Origin: Chitinophagaceae bacterium
GTDB lineage: Bacteria > Bacteroidota > Bacteroidia > Chitinophagales > Chitinophagaceae
Direction of reading: 5' to 3'
Assembly (NCBI GenBank): GCA_019752045.1
Contig: JAIEMP010000003.1
Coordinates: 62,001-126,000, forward strand
Length of the DNA: 64,000 bases
Below the pieces are notes generated by a model. It did not search any database, was not told where the DNA came from, and saw nothing but the letters and a program-made list of their open reading frames with translations. Below, one piece after another: positions 8,732-17,349 of the stretch. Numbering within the stretch: position 1 is the first letter of the stretch; the number at the start of each line of letters is the position of its first letter. A program made the translations under genes and the position numbers.

Positions 8732-9445
8732 ATGCTTCCAAAATACAAACGCATCCTCCTCAAGCTTTCCGGCGAATCATTAATGGGTGATAAAAATTTC
8801 GGTATGGACTCTGCCGTAATTGCCGAGTATGCCAAAGACATTAAAAGTATTATTGAATTGGGCGTGCAGGTAGCCATTGTTATTGGGGGAGGAAATATTT
8901 ACCGTGGTATGAACGAAGCAGAAACCGGTATTGAACGTGCACATGGCGATTATATGGGAATGCTTGCCACCGTTATCAACGGTATGGCGTTGCAGGCTGG
9001 TTTGGAGAAAGCAGGTGTGTACACCCGTTTACAGAGCGCTATTAAGATGGAACAAATTGCAGAACCTTATATCCGCCGCCGTGCCATCCGTCATTTGGAA
9101 AAAGGCCGTGTGGTGATCTTTGGTGCAGGTACAGGGAATCCATACTTTACTACAGATACAGCAGGTTCATTAAGAGCCATTGAGATCAATGCAGATGTAA
9201 TTTTAAAAGGAACAAGAGTAGATGGCATTTATACAGCCGATCCGGAAAAAGATCCAACCGCTACAAAATTTGAAACCATCAGCTTCCAGGAATGTTTAAC
9301 AAAGAATCTTCGGGTGATGGATATGACTGCCTTTACACTTTGCATGGAAAACAATCTCCCCATCATTGTGTTTGATATGAACAAACCGCTTAATCTCAAA
9401 CGTGTTGTAACCGGCGAAAAGGTAGGAACCATCGTAAACGGGTAA
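8732..9445 (+). CDS. pyrH: UMP kinase
   Basis: PyrH phosphorylates UMP to UDP with ATP in the cytoplasm and is a hexameric amino-acid-kinase family enzyme. The 237-residue protein starts [19 protein letters not shown], then shows GGGNIYRG (nucleotide binding), [16 protein letters not shown], and the [15 protein letters not shown] segment. A longer frame upstream (from 8618) lacks homology and would cross the promoter, so the ATG at 8732 is chosen. It stands alone here; frr and tsf are not adjacent. Confidence 0.95.
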   Translation: MLPKYKRILLKLSGESLMGDKNFGMDSAVIAEYAKDIKSIIELGVQVAIVIGGGNIYRGMNEAETGIERAHGDYMGMLATVINGMALQAGLEKAGVYTRLQSAIKMEQIAEPYIRRRAIRHLEKGRVVIFGAGTGNPYFTTDTAGSLRAIEINADVILKGTRVDGIYTADPEKDPTATKFETISFQECLTKNLRVMDMTAFTLCMENNLPIIVFDMNKPLNLKRVVTGEKVGTIVNG

Positions 9446-9574
9446 CTATACACAGGCAACCGTTCCTTTGGGGATAAAATTTCCCGTTTAACCTTCTGCA
9501 ACACTGCTTTACAGGTTAACTTTCATTTGCAAAGGATACTGTTGTTTTTTTTACATCGCTTAAACTCCGTTCAA

Positions 9575-10594
9575 ATGGCCGTTACATTTCTTGCTATACA
9601 GATTTCCATTGTTGAAATTGTGATGTTCCAGATTGGTGCACTTGTACTTGGGTTTGTGATTCATTATTTCTGGAACATCCGTCATGGCAGCCAGTTCGAT
9701 CAGGAACTGGATGTAGAAAAATATGAAAAGGAAGCACACGACTGGCGGATGAAGTATTACAATATTCTGGAGCAACAGAAAAACGCAGGCGAACAAATAC
9801 AACAGCAGGCAGAGCAGTTAAAAGAAAATGAACTGATCTTATTAGAAGAGCTTGAAGAACTGAAAGAACTGAACCGGCAGCTGATGCAAAAGATGAAAGA
9901 AACACCAGTAGCTGTTGCAGCTCCAACTATGCCTGCGGCAGAAGTTTCTCCTGCTGAATATCTTGCACAATTAAAATCGGCACAGGATTATTTACTGCAG
10001 CACAACGATAATATTTCAAAACTATTGAGTCAGGTTGACTTACTTGAGAAAGTAGAACAGCAGCATCAAACAACCCTGCAGCAAAATGAACAGTTGAGTG
10101 AACAGTTGCAGCAACTCCGTCGTTCGTTAAATGAAAAAGAAGGGGAGCTCAATACCATTCGTCAACAAACGGTGTTAACACAGGAAATGAAGAACCGTTT
10201 GGAAACGGCTTATGACGAGTTTAACGAAATACAATCCAAACTGCAGAAAGTAGAGCAGCAGTTATCTGTTCCGCAAACACATGCCTTAAAGTATGAAGAG
10301 CTGGAAGAAGCCAACCATTCCTTATCATCAGAGCTTAATGATCTTCGTGTTAAGCAGCGGGATTTGGTTGAAGAAAACTCAAGACTGGCGCAGTTTGTAA
10401 CAGAAATGGAAAGTAAGCTGAAAGAAGCCAACATGCAGCGCCAGCAACTCAACAAGCGAAATGAATTTTTAGAAGAGTTGAACAGAGATCTGCAGCATGT
10501 ATCGGATCACAATAAAAAACTGGAATCACAATTATCACGCCTCAGTGAAATTGAAACCATGCTGGCCCGTATTTCTTCCGGGCAGAATCAATAA
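9575..10594 (+). CDS. Membrane-anchored coiled-coil protein
   Basis: From the ATG at 9575 the protein has about 339 residues. A single hydrophobic helix (IVEIVMFQIGALVLGFVIHYFW, about residues 11-32) precedes an acidic and Gln/Glu-rich body with heptads over nearly the whole remaining length (for example LLEELEELKELNRQLMQKM). It is predicted to be an inner-membrane protein with a long cytoplasmic coiled coil. A TTCATTTG at 9522-9529 could be its -7 element. The function is unknown; it should not be over-annotated as an SMC-type ATPase because no nucleotide-binding motif is present. Confidence 0.65.
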   Translation: MAVTFLAIQISIVEIVMFQIGALVLGFVIHYFWNIRHGSQFDQELDVEKYEKEAHDWRMKYYNILEQQKNAGEQIQQQAEQLKENELILLEELEELKELNRQLMQKMKETPVAVAAPTMPAAEVSPAEYLAQLKSAQDYLLQHNDNISKLLSQVDLLEKVEQQHQTTLQQNEQLSEQLQQLRRSLNEKEGELNTIRQQTVLTQEMKNRLETAYDEFNEIQSKLQKVEQQLSVPQTHALKYEELEEANHSLSSELNDLRVKQRDLVEENSRLAQFVTEMESKLKEANMQRQQLNKRNEFLEELNRDLQHVSDHNKKLESQLSRLSEIETMLARISSGQNQ

Positions 10595-10604
10595 AGTTTC
10601 ACGG

Positions 10605-10631
10605 TTGTTTGGCGTTCTTCATTTAGCTTTG
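10605..10631 (+). promoter_or_regulatory. Probable pdxH promoter
   Basis: TAGCTTTG at 10624-10631 matches the TAnnTTTG -7 consensus exactly. TTG at 10605-10607 may serve as the upstream element, though the 16-bp gap is a little short. It lies 25 bp before the pdxH ATG. Confidence 0.5.
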
Positions 10632-10655
10632 ATGTTTCATTAAAGTTCTTAAATC

Positions 10656-11300
10656 ATGTCGTTGTCTGTTGCAGATATCCGAAGAGATTATTCACTTAAA
10701 ACATTGAATGAAACAGATGTGGATGCATCGCCTTTTGCACAGTTTGAAAACTGGTGGCAGGAAGCACAGGCATCATCTATTGATGAAGTAAATGCAATGA
10801 CGCTGGCAACTGCTTCTTTAGATGGCGTACCGGCAGCAAGAATTGTTTTGTTGAAAGGGTATGACGAAAAAGGCTTTATGTTCTTTACCAACTACGAAAG
10901 TTATAAAGGTCAACAACTGGCAGAGAACCCGAGAGCCAGTTTGCTTTTTTTCTGGAAGGAGCTGGAACGACAAATCCGTATTACCGGAATGGTAGAAAAA
11001 ATTGCAGGCGAAGAAAGTGATGCTTATTTTTTATCACGCCCTGTTGGTTCACAAATTGGAGCCTGGGCATCGCCGCAAAGTCATGTGATTACAGACCGAA
11101 GCTGGTTGGAGAATAAAGTAAAAGAGATAGAAGAAAAGGTTAAGCAGCAGCCGCTTTCAAGACCGGCGCATTGGGGTGGTTATCGTGTAAAGCCCGTGAT
11201 TGTTGAGTTTTGGCAGGGCAGGAGCAGCAGGTTACACGATCGTATTCAATATACTTTACAGGATAACGGAAGCTGGACGATTGAACGACTGGCACCATAA
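10656..11300 (+). CDS. pdxH: Pyridoxamine 5'-phosphate oxidase
   Basis: This 214-residue FMN enzyme oxidises pyridoxine or pyridoxamine 5'-phosphate to PLP in the cytoplasm. The start SVADIRRDYSLKTLNE and the segments ATASLDGVPAARIVLLKGYDEKGFMFFTNYES, LFFWKELERQIRITG and GSQIGAWASPQS are hallmark PdxH blocks, and the C-terminal WQGRSSRLHDR...WTIERLAP is complete. PLP made here supports enzymes such as SerC encoded at 1262. Confidence 0.95.
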   Translation: MSLSVADIRRDYSLKTLNETDVDASPFAQFENWWQEAQASSIDEVNAMTLATASLDGVPAARIVLLKGYDEKGFMFFTNYESYKGQQLAENPRASLLFFWKELERQIRITGMVEKIAGEESDAYFLSRPVGSQIGAWASPQSHVITDRSWLENKVKEIEEKVKQQPLSRPAHWGGYRVKPVIVEFWQGRSSRLHDRIQYTLQDNGSWTIERLAP

Positions 11301-11312
11301 AGTTAACCAGTG

Positions 11313-11357
11313 ATAAGTAAATAAGCAGAAAGCGAATGTTTCTGCTTATTTACTTAT
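11313..11357. repeat. 19-bp perfect inverted repeat between convergent genes
   Basis: Arms at 11313-11331 and 11339-11357 are perfectly complementary (ATAAGTAAATAAGCAGAAA on the left) with a 7-base loop GCGAATG. It lies between the convergent pdxH and bTHX genes. No strong T-tract follows on either strand, but the long AT-rich stem may still protect 3' ends or end transcription from both sides. Confidence 0.75.
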
Positions 11358-11369
11358 GTATACACTCAG

Positions 11370-11486
11370 TTATTTCTTTTCTTCTTTTTTAGGAGCTGCT
11401 TTTTTTACCACTTTTGCAGGACGGCTTTTACCGAATGATCCCTGAAAACGTTTTCCTTTTGCTGTTTTTTTATCACCTCTTCCCAT
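11370..11486 (-). CDS. 30S ribosomal protein bTHX
   Basis: A 38-residue basic protein, MGRGDKKTAKGKRFQGSF followed by GKSRPAKVVKKAAPKKEEKK, matches the THX family (MGRGDxKTxxGKxxxGxxGKxRP), first seen in Thermus small subunits and common in Bacteroidota. It binds at the top of the 30S head among rRNA helices. The first 24 residues carry the family signature; the Lys-rich tail is a local extension. It is very short and easily missed by gene callers. Confidence 0.9.
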   Translation of the reverse strand: MGRGDKKTAKGKRFQGSFGKSRPAKVVKKAAPKKEEKK

Positions 11487-11555
11487 AGTAATGCGTATTT
11501 ATTGTTTAATTTAAAATGAAGGTAACAGATATTTTCTGCGCAGTACAAAATTGAC

Positions 11556-11594
11556 ACAAAAAAAGCAAGAAACAACCGTCTCTTGCTTTTTTGT
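11556..11594 (-). terminator. Terminator after the HU gene
   Basis: On the minus strand, arms at 11581-11594 and 11556-11570 (core AAGCAAGA/TCTTGCTT) flank a 10-base loop and the 3' side ends in a T-run. It lies just after the HU stop codon. Confidence 0.85.
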
Positions 11595-11608
11595 AAGATT
11601 GTTAAAAA

Positions 11609-11878
11609 TCAGAGCTTACCTGCTAATTCTTTACCAGCCTTAAACTTAGCAACTTTCTTTGCCTTGATTTTGATTGTTGCACCTGTTTGTGGGTTACGAC
11701 CTGTACGTGCAGCACGCTTGGTTACAGAAAATGTTCCGAAACCAACCAGGGTAACTTTACCACCACCTTTTAAAGTTTTGGTAACAGCTTCAATTAAAGA
11801 ATCTAATGCAGCGTTCGCTTGAGTTTTAGATACACCGGCATCGTCGGCGATCTTTGCTACTAATTCAGCTTTGTTCAT
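11609..11878 (-). CDS. hup: HU-family nucleoid DNA-binding protein
   Basis: A complete 89-residue HU protein: [20 protein letters not shown], a middle [20 protein letters not shown] and the DNA-contact arm [28 protein letters not shown]. It bends and compacts DNA as a dimer. A clear promoter and terminator bracket it, so it is monocistronic and probably strongly expressed. Confidence 0.95.
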   Translation of the reverse strand: MNKAELVAKIADDAGVSKTQANAALDSLIEAVTKTLKGGGKVTLVGFGTFSVTKRAARTGRNPQTGATIKIKAKKVAKFKAGKELAGKL

Positions 11879-11900
11879 AGTGAGAATTTTTTAAGTGGAA

Positions 11901-11930
11901 CAAATATAGATGCTTTTGCATTGCAACAAA
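11901..11930 (-). promoter_or_regulatory. HU gene promoter
   Basis: On the minus strand TATATTTG (11901-11908) is an exact TAnnTTTG -7 element. TTTG (11927-11930) lies 18 bp upstream as the -33 element. Transcription should start near 11894, leaving a short leader before the ATG at 11878. Further upstream, CTGTTTGCTG and CAGCAAACAG (12033-12062) form a perfect 10-bp hairpin of unknown role. Confidence 0.7.
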
Positions 11931-12161
11931 ATTTTTTTACAAAAAAAGGAATTTCAAAAAATCAGCTAAAAACCTTATTGGACAAGGGTTGCAAGAGACA
12001 CTGAGATGAAAAGGAAAAATAACAAACCAATACTGTTTGCTGAAACCCTTTGCAGCAAACAGTTTCAGAAGAACTCTTTTGAAAACCACGCCTGCCAAGG
12101 GTTCTAAAAGAAGGTACAATTAAAAGATGAAGTGAAATGTGAAATTATTTCTTATCCACAA

Positions 12162-12467
12162 TTAGTTAACAACTTGCATAATGCTGCGAAATGAAATCAT
12201 TCGGTTGCCCCATTTTTCCAATGCTTTTTGCCGCAATGCTGCTGCATATATTTCTATATAATGTTCCTGCTGCGCCTTGGTTTGGGTGATGTATTGTGCA
12301 GCATAGGTTGGTCCTTCTGCATCATCTGTTTCAAGGATACGCAGCAACTGACATTGCTGAAAACATTCTGTAGCAAGTACCTCGGGCATATGTACTTCTT
12401 TCATCCACTTCACCCATGCATCATGTATGCTCCAGTCTATTTTTGAAGTAACGTTGTAAACAATCAT
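12162..12467 (-). CDS. DUF4286 family protein
   Basis: A 101-residue protein, MIVYNVTSKIDWSIHDAWVKWM..., matches the small DUF4286 family of Bacteroidota. It has a ferredoxin-like, ABM-type pattern (HMPEVLATECFQQCQLLRIL and AAQYITQTKAQQEHYIE). The role is unknown. Its start is 1 bp past the stop of exonuclease III, so the two genes are almost certainly one operon. Confidence 0.75.
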   Translation of the reverse strand: MIVYNVTSKIDWSIHDAWVKWMKEVHMPEVLATECFQQCQLLRILETDDAEGPTYAAQYITQTKAQQEHYIEIYAAALRQKALEKWGNRMISFRSIMQVVN

Positions 12468-12468
12468 T

Positions 12469-13239
12469 CTATTTCAATTTTAATTCGAGATAAACAGGGC
12501 AATGATCACTGTGTTTAACATCAGGAAAAATATCTGCATCTTTTAATTGATTTCTCAACGGCTCTGTTACACTGATATAATCAATACGCCAGCCTTTGTT
12601 ATTTAAACGTACACTCGGAAAACGTTGGCTCCACCAGCTGTAACGATGTGGTTCAGGATGAAATTCACGGAAGGTATCAACCCATCCACTTGCATAAAAA
12701 TTTGTCATCCATTCACGTTCTTCGGGTAAAAAACCACTTGATTTTTTATTGCCTTTGGGATCATGAATATCAATTTCTTTGTGTGCAATATTATAATCGC
12801 CGCAAAGAATCAGTTTGGGATGTTTCTTTTTTAATGTATTCAGCCATTTGAAATATTCATCGAGCCAAACATATTTAAAAGCCTGTCGTTCGTCGCCACT
12901 GGTACCGCTGGGGAAATATGTATTGATCAATCGGATATCACCAAAATCAAGTTGAATTACACGGCCCTCATCATCACTGGGCCCATGCCCATGTCCATAG
13001 GTTACTTCATCGGCCTTTATTTTACTAAAGACTGCTACACCGCTATACCCTTTTTTCTGCGCACTGAACCAATAATCATGATAGCCAAGATCATTGAATA
13101 ACTTCAGGTCAACGTCTTCTTTGGTTGCCTTGGTTTCCTGTATGCAAATCACATCGGCAGGATTTGTTTTGAGCCAGTCAATCAATCCTTTTTTAATGGC
13201 TGCACGAATACCGTTTACGTTGTAAGAGATAATACGCAT
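12469..13239 (-). CDS. xth: Exodeoxyribonuclease III / AP endonuclease
   Basis: A 256-residue EEP-fold nuclease begins MRIISYNVNGIRAAIKKG; the ATG at 13239 is chosen because an earlier in-frame start (13305) would add unrelated residues across a terminator. Motifs are complete: CIQETKA (catalytic Glu), INTYFPSG, CGDYNIAH (Asp, Asn), W-RIDYISV and SDHCPV (catalytic His). It cuts at abasic sites and degrades 3' ends during base-excision repair. It is followed without a gap by DUF4286. Confidence 0.93.
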   Translation of the reverse strand: MRIISYNVNGIRAAIKKGLIDWLKTNPADVICIQETKATKEDVDLKLFNDLGYHDYWFSAQKKGYSGVAVFSKIKADEVTYGHGHGPSDDEGRVIQLDFGDIRLINTYFPSGTSGDERQAFKYVWLDEYFKWLNTLKKKHPKLILCGDYNIAHKEIDIHDPKGNKKSSGFLPEEREWMTNFYASGWVDTFREFHPEPHRYSWWSQRFPSVRLNNKGWRIDYISVTEPLRNQLKDADIFPDVKHSDHCPVYLELKLK

Positions 13240-13264
13240 GATGAATTGTTTCTCCAACGAAAAT

Positions 13265-13298
13265 AAGAAAGGCCGGCAGTAAACCACCGGCTTTTCTT
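13265..13298 (-). terminator. Probable terminator between fasciclin and xth
   Basis: AAGAAAGGCCGG (13265-13276) and CCGGCTTTTCTT (13287-13298) pair with one mismatch. Read on the minus strand the 3' arm runs into CTTTCTTATTTT. A weaker GCCGGT/ACCGGC hairpin at 13393-13408 is closer to the fasciclin stop. Both would isolate xth from upstream transcription. Confidence 0.5.
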
Positions 13299-13439
13299 TC
13301 ATCACTTAAAAACAGAAGTTTTTGAGGAATTTATTTGATGCCTGATTTTTATCCTTATGTTTTCACTAATCAGAACATCTGAAAAAGTGAAAGCCGGTAT
13401 AGACCGGCCTTCATCACTAACCAAAACCAGGACTACATG

Positions 13440-14015
13440 TTACTTAGGTAATACAACAGCGTCAATTACATGAATAACGCCATTGCTTTGATAAACATCT
13501 TTAATGGTAACGGTGCTCATTCCACCTTTTTCATCCATGATCATCACTTTGTTACCTTTCATCATCAGGGTTAATGTGCCACCCTGTACAGTTGTTAATG
13601 TTGCTTTTCCGTTTCCTTCCTTGATACGCTTTGCAATTTCTTTTGCATCTAAACGGCCGGCTACTACATGGTACGTTAATACTGCAGTAAGGTTGCCCTT
13701 ATTTTCAGGCTTCAATAATGTTTCTACTGTTCCTGCAGGTAATTTTTCAAACGCTGCATTGGTAGGAGCAAATACAGTAAACGGACCGGCACCCATCAAC
13801 GTTTCTACAAGACCCGCAGCTTTTACCGCAGCAACCAATGTGGTATGATCTTTTGAGTTCACTGCATTTTCTACAATATTTTTTGAAGGATACATGGGAG
13901 CACCTCCAACCTCAACGGTTTTTTCCTTTTTTTCATTTGGACCCATTTGAGCGCTCACTGTGTTCACTGATACAACGGCTGCAATTGCCACGGCTAACAT
14001 TTTTACTTTTTTCAT
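13440..14015 (-). CDS. Secreted fasciclin-domain protein
   Basis: A 191-residue protein has a signal peptide (MKKVKMLAVAIAAVVSVNTVSAQ) and a single FAS1 domain from about residue 47 to the end. Hallmarks are TLVAAVKAAGLVETLMGAGPFTVFAPTNAAFEKLP (H1 region), LTAVLTYHVVAGRL, and the closing SNGVIHVIDAVVLPK (H2 region). FAS1 domains mediate adhesion; this one is likely periplasmic or surface-attached. Low-GC leader and hairpins on both sides suggest a single-gene transcript. Confidence 0.9.
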   Translation of the reverse strand: MKKVKMLAVAIAAVVSVNTVSAQMGPNEKKEKTVEVGGAPMYPSKNIVENAVNSKDHTTLVAAVKAAGLVETLMGAGPFTVFAPTNAAFEKLPAGTVETLLKPENKGNLTAVLTYHVVAGRLDAKEIAKRIKEGNGKATLTTVQGGTLTLMMKGNKVMIMDEKGGMSTVTIKDVYQSNGVIHVIDAVVLPK

Positions 14016-14138
14016 TTTTTGGCTTTTTATTTTTTATACGATTAACAGATTTTCTGTTGCCCACTTTTTCATGTGCGGATATGAGAGATACGGAAGAAGG
14101 AAGTAATCCGGATTGGCAGACCATGAAATTTTTAAAAG

Positions 14139-14162
14139 AAAAACCCCTCGTGGAGGGGTTTT
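14139..14162 (-). terminator. Terminator of the small secreted protein gene
   Basis: AAAACCCCTC (14140-14149) and GAGGGGTTTT (14153-14162) pair with a 3-base loop. Read on the minus strand the stem is followed by TTTTTCTTTT. It lies about 55 bp after the stop at 14216. Confidence 0.8.
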
Positions 14163-14215
14163 GTAATTTGTTTCATCTGCGAAATAGTGCAAACCGAAGA
14201 AGCTTAAAAAGTATG

Positions 14216-14554
14216 TTAGAACCGCCAGACTTGACGCCTTTTGAAATCAATGTACAGCAACTCATCTTCAGGTGTTATTTTTTCACCTGTCTTTTTGATG
14301 GTCCATTTCCCGGTTTTGGTTTTTACAAGTGTTCCTTTTTCAAGCACTTCCCCTGCTGTAATTCCTGTCAGTGATTTTGACAGTTCTTTTGTTGCAATAA
14401 TACGGATGCTGGATCCTTTAATAATTAATTTGCAGGTGCTTATGCATTTGTTGTATTCAAGATCGCAATAGCGAAAATTATAGGTACCTGTACTCAGCGG
14501 TTGTGCAGAACTGCTGAAGTGAAAAAACAGAAAAAAGATAATCAGTAGTTTCAT
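14216..14554 (-). CDS. Small secreted protein of unknown function
   Basis: A 112-residue protein has a signal peptide (MKLLIIFFLFFHFSSSAQ). The mature part has three cysteines close together (YCDLEYNKCISTCKL) and ends with a Trp-Arg-Phe. No family recognised. It follows the metH C-terminal gene by only 11 bp on the same strand and may be a passenger of that operon. Confidence 0.6.
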   Translation of the reverse strand: MKLLIIFFLFFHFSSSAQPLSTGTYNFRYCDLEYNKCISTCKLIIKGSSIRIIATKELSKSLTGITAGEVLEKGTLVKTKTGKWTIKKTGEKITPEDELLYIDFKRRQVWRF

Positions 14555-14565
14555 ATCAAATCATT

Positions 14566-17340
14566 TTACTCAAGAATCGGTCTTAACCATCTTGTCACTT
14601 CTTCGAGACTCATTCCTTTACGTTTGGTATAATCATTCAATTGATCTTTTTCAATTTTACCTACACCAAAGTATTTACTTTCAGGATGCGCAAAATACCA
14701 GCCGCATACAGATGACGCAGGATACATGGCCAGTGATTCAGTTAAATGAATGCCGGTTGCTTCTTCACCACCCAGCAGATCAAATAATTTATACTTCTCT
14801 GTATGATCCGGGCAGGCAGGATAGCCCGGTGCCGGACGAATGCCCATATATTGTTCTTTGATCAATTCTTCATTGCTCAAGGTTTCATCTTTTGCATAAC
14901 CCCAGAATTCTTTCCTAGTGCGTTGATGCAATACTTCAGCAAATGCTTCAGCAAAACGATCGGCCAATGCCTGCAGCATGATTTTGTTGTAATCATCATG
15001 TGCTGCTTCAAAACGTTTGATGTGTTCTTCAATACCATGAATTGTTACGGAAAAAGCACCAATAAAGTCAGCCCCCTCTAAATCTCCTCCGCCAACGGGC
15101 GGAGAGACGTTTGAGCCCTCCGAATGTGAAACTGGCTTTATAAAATCAGCAAGCGATAGATTCGGCTGGCCTTCTGTTTTTTTAATTTGTTGACGTAAGA
15201 ATTGGAGGCTTACTTGTTCTCCTCCACCGGGGGAGTTAGAGGGGGCCTGTACTTCAACGGTATCCTTTCCATCACTATTCGCTGGCCAAAAGCCAATCGT
15301 TCCTTTTGCAGTCAACCATTTTTCTGCAACAATCTGATCGAGTAATTCATTAGCATCATTGTAAAGCTTTGTTGCTTCAACACCAACAACTGCATCACTT
15401 AAGATAGCTGGGAATTTGCCATGCAGTTCCCATGCAATAAAGAAGGGTTGCCAATCAATATAGCTTCTGATCTCAGCAAGATCGTATGCATCAAATTGTT
15501 TTGTTCCGGTGAATGTTGGAGTATCAGGTTTGAAGTTGTTCCAGTCGATCTTTACTTTATTGTTTTGTGCTTCTTCAAAACGTAAGAATTGTTTTACGAC
15601 TTTCTTATTATTGAAATCATCACGCAGCTTTTCATATTCTGCCTGTATGCCTTGCAGGAAAGCAGGTTTCTGTTCAGGGCTTAATAAGTTGCCGGCAACG
15701 GTTACACTACGGCTTGCATCCAATACATGAATCACACCTTCTTCATACTGCGGATTAATTTTTACCGCTGTGTGCATGCGTGATGTAGTTGCACCACCAA
15801 TCAACAATGGCTGCTTCATGCCTCTGCGTTTCATTTCATGTGCCACATGCACCATTTCATCAAGAGAAGGCGTGATCAACCCACTCAAGCCGATGATATC
15901 AACATTTTCTTTTTGTGCAGTATCTAAAATTTTATCGGTTGCAACCATTACACCCAGGTCAATTACATCGTAACCATTACAACCTAACACCACACCCACA
16001 ATGTTTTTTCCAATATCATGCACATCACCTTTTACAGTTGCCAATAAAATTTTTGCAGCACCTGCACTTTCTTCATTCACTGTTCCTGCTGCAAGATGGG
16101 CTTGTTTGCGATCTTCTTTTTCCTGTTCAATATAAGGAGTAAGAATTGCCACGCTCTTCTTCATTACCCTTGCACTTTTTACAACCTGTGGTAAAAACAT
16201 TTTACCCGCACCAAACAGATCACCCACTACATCCATCCCGGCCATGAGTGGTCCTTCAATTACTTCAAGTGGCGCACTGTATTTCTGTCTTGCTTCTTCT
16301 GTATCAATATCAATATAATCGGTGATGCCGTTCACCAATGAATGCTTCAACCGTTCTTCAACAGAATTGTTTCGCCATGCTTCATCTTTTACAATTTCTT
16401 TTCCTTTTGCTTTTACTGTCTCTGCAAAGTTGATGAGCTTTTCAGTGGCTTCGTTATTATCGTTATTGCGGTTGAGAATGACATCTTCACAGAGGTTACG
16501 AAGGTTCGGTTCAATTTCATCGTACACCACTAACTGACCAGCATTCACAATGCCCATATCCATGCCTGCTTTAATGGCGTAGTACAGAAACACACTGTGC
16601 ATGGCTTCACGCACATGTTCATTACCACGGAAGGAGAACGAAAGATTACTTACACCACCACTTATTTTTGTGAGCGGCATCAATGCTTTGATTTCTTTGG
16701 TTGCTTCTATAAAATCAACACCATAATTATTGTGTTCTTCCAAACCGGTTGCAATGGCAAAAATATTTGGATCGAAAATAATATCCTGTGCTGCAAAGCC
16801 AACTTGCTCTGTTAATATTTTATAAGCACGGTGACAGATCTCTACTTTGCGTTGTTTGGTATCGGCTTGCCCTTTTTCATCAAATGCCATTACAATAACG
16901 GATGCGCCATACATGCGACAGATGCGTGCCTGCTCAATAAATTTCTCTTCTCCCTCTTTCATGGAGATGGAGTTCACAATACTTTTTCCTTGCACACATT
17001 TCAATCCTGCTTCAATGATCTCAAATTTTGATGAGTCGATCATCAATGGAATCTTGGCAATATCCGGTTCACTTTGCATGAGGTTGATGAAGGTGGTCAT
17101 GGCTTGTACACCATCGAGCAATGCATCATCCATATTTACATCAATGATCTGTGCGCCGTTCTCTACCTGCTGTCGTGCAATGCTTAATGCTTCTTCGTAT
17201 TGATTTTCACGGATCAAGCGTGCAAACTTTTTAGAACCCGTTACATTGGTACGTTCACCAACATTTAAAAAGTTGGTTTCCGGTCGAACAACTAATGGTT
17301 CTAAACCGCTGAATCTTGAATATGGTTTTATAACGCTCAT
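14566..17340 (-). CDS. metH: Cobalamin-dependent methionine synthase, C-terminal part (folate, B12 and activation domains)
   Basis: About 924 residues from the ATG at 17340 ([16 protein letters not shown]). Domains in order: methyltetrahydrofolate-binding TIM barrel (about 15-275, [21 protein letters not shown]), B12 cap (about 330-420), B12-binding Rossmann domain with [11 protein letters not shown] (about 439-450, His is the cobalt ligand), and AdoMet-binding activation domain (about 610-910, [15 protein letters not shown]). The homocysteine domain is a separate gene at 17829. Oddity: two short GC-rich repeat-derived segments, [12 protein letters not shown] and [13 protein letters not shown], interrupt the activation domain in frame (see 15071-15107 and 15218-15246). 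Confidence 0.92.
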   Translation of the reverse strand: MSVIKPYSRFSGLEPLVVRPETNFLNVGERTNVTGSKKFARLIRENQYEEALSIARQQVENGAQIIDVNMDDALLDGVQAMTTFINLMQSEPDIAKIPLMIDSSKFEIIEAGLKCVQGKSIVNSISMKEGEEKFIEQARICRMYGASVIVMAFDEKGQADTKQRKVEICHRAYKILTEQVGFAAQDIIFDPNIFAIATGLEEHNNYGVDFIEATKEIKALMPLTKISGGVSNLSFSFRGNEHVREAMHSVFLYYAIKAGMDMGIVNAGQLVVYDEIEPNLRNLCEDVILNRNNDNNEATEKLINFAETVKAKGKEIVKDEAWRNNSVEERLKHSLVNGITDYIDIDTEEARQKYSAPLEVIEGPLMAGMDVVGDLFGAGKMFLPQVVKSARVMKKSVAILTPYIEQEKEDRKQAHLAAGTVNEESAGAAKILLATVKGDVHDIGKNIVGVVLGCNGYDVIDLGVMVATDKILDTAQKENVDIIGLSGLITPSLDEMVHVAHEMKRRGMKQPLLIGGATTSRMHTAVKINPQYEEGVIHVLDASRSVTVAGNLLSPEQKPAFLQGIQAEYEKLRDDFNNKKVVKQFLRFEEAQNNKVKIDWNNFKPDTPTFTGTKQFDAYDLAEIRSYIDWQPFFIAWELHGKFPAILSDAVVGVEATKLYNDANELLDQIVAEKWLTAKGTIGFWPANSDGKDTVEVQAPSNSPGGGEQVSLQFLRQQIKKTEGQPNLSLADFIKPVSHSEGSNVSPPVGGGDLEGADFIGAFSVTIHGIEEHIKRFEAAHDDYNKIMLQALADRFAEAFAEVLHQRTRKEFWGYAKDETLSNEELIKEQYMGIRPAPGYPACPDHTEKYKLFDLLGGEEATGIHLTESLAMYPASSVCGWYFAHPESKYFGVGKIEKDQLNDYTKRKGMSLEEVTRWLRPILE
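15071..15107. repeat. In-frame GC-rich palindromic repeat inside metH, copy A
   Basis: The plus strand reads GCCCCCTCTAAATCTCC then TCCGCCAACGGGCGGAGAGA, with CTCCGCC/GGCGGAG as hairpin arms. On the coding (minus) strand it adds about 12 residues ([13 protein letters not shown]) between [11 protein letters not shown] and ADFIGAF, where homologues have only a short linker. It shares its GCCCCCTCTAA edge with copy B and with the acs insert at 60606. Confidence 0.8.
15218..15246. repeat. In-frame GC-rich palindromic repeat inside metH, copy B
   Basis: The plus strand reads TCTCCTCCACCGGGGG then AGTTAGAGGGGGC, the reverse orientation of copy A. It encodes about 10 residues ([10 protein letters not shown]) on the minus strand. 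The 110 bp between copies A and B code for ordinary activation-domain sequence ([15 protein letters not shown] and LADFI), so the pair brackets native codons. Confidence 0.8.
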
Positions 17341-17349
17341 ATGTTTTGT

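Noticed and set aside
13240-13305. Longer exonuclease III start at 13305
   Set aside because: It would put a hairpin inside the gene and add residues unlike any Xth; MRIISYNVNGIR is the standard start.
15071-15107. GC-rich hairpin in metH as a transcription terminator
   Set aside because: It lies inside an intact coding region, has no T-run and matches a repeat found in acs; a repeat-derived insert explains it better.
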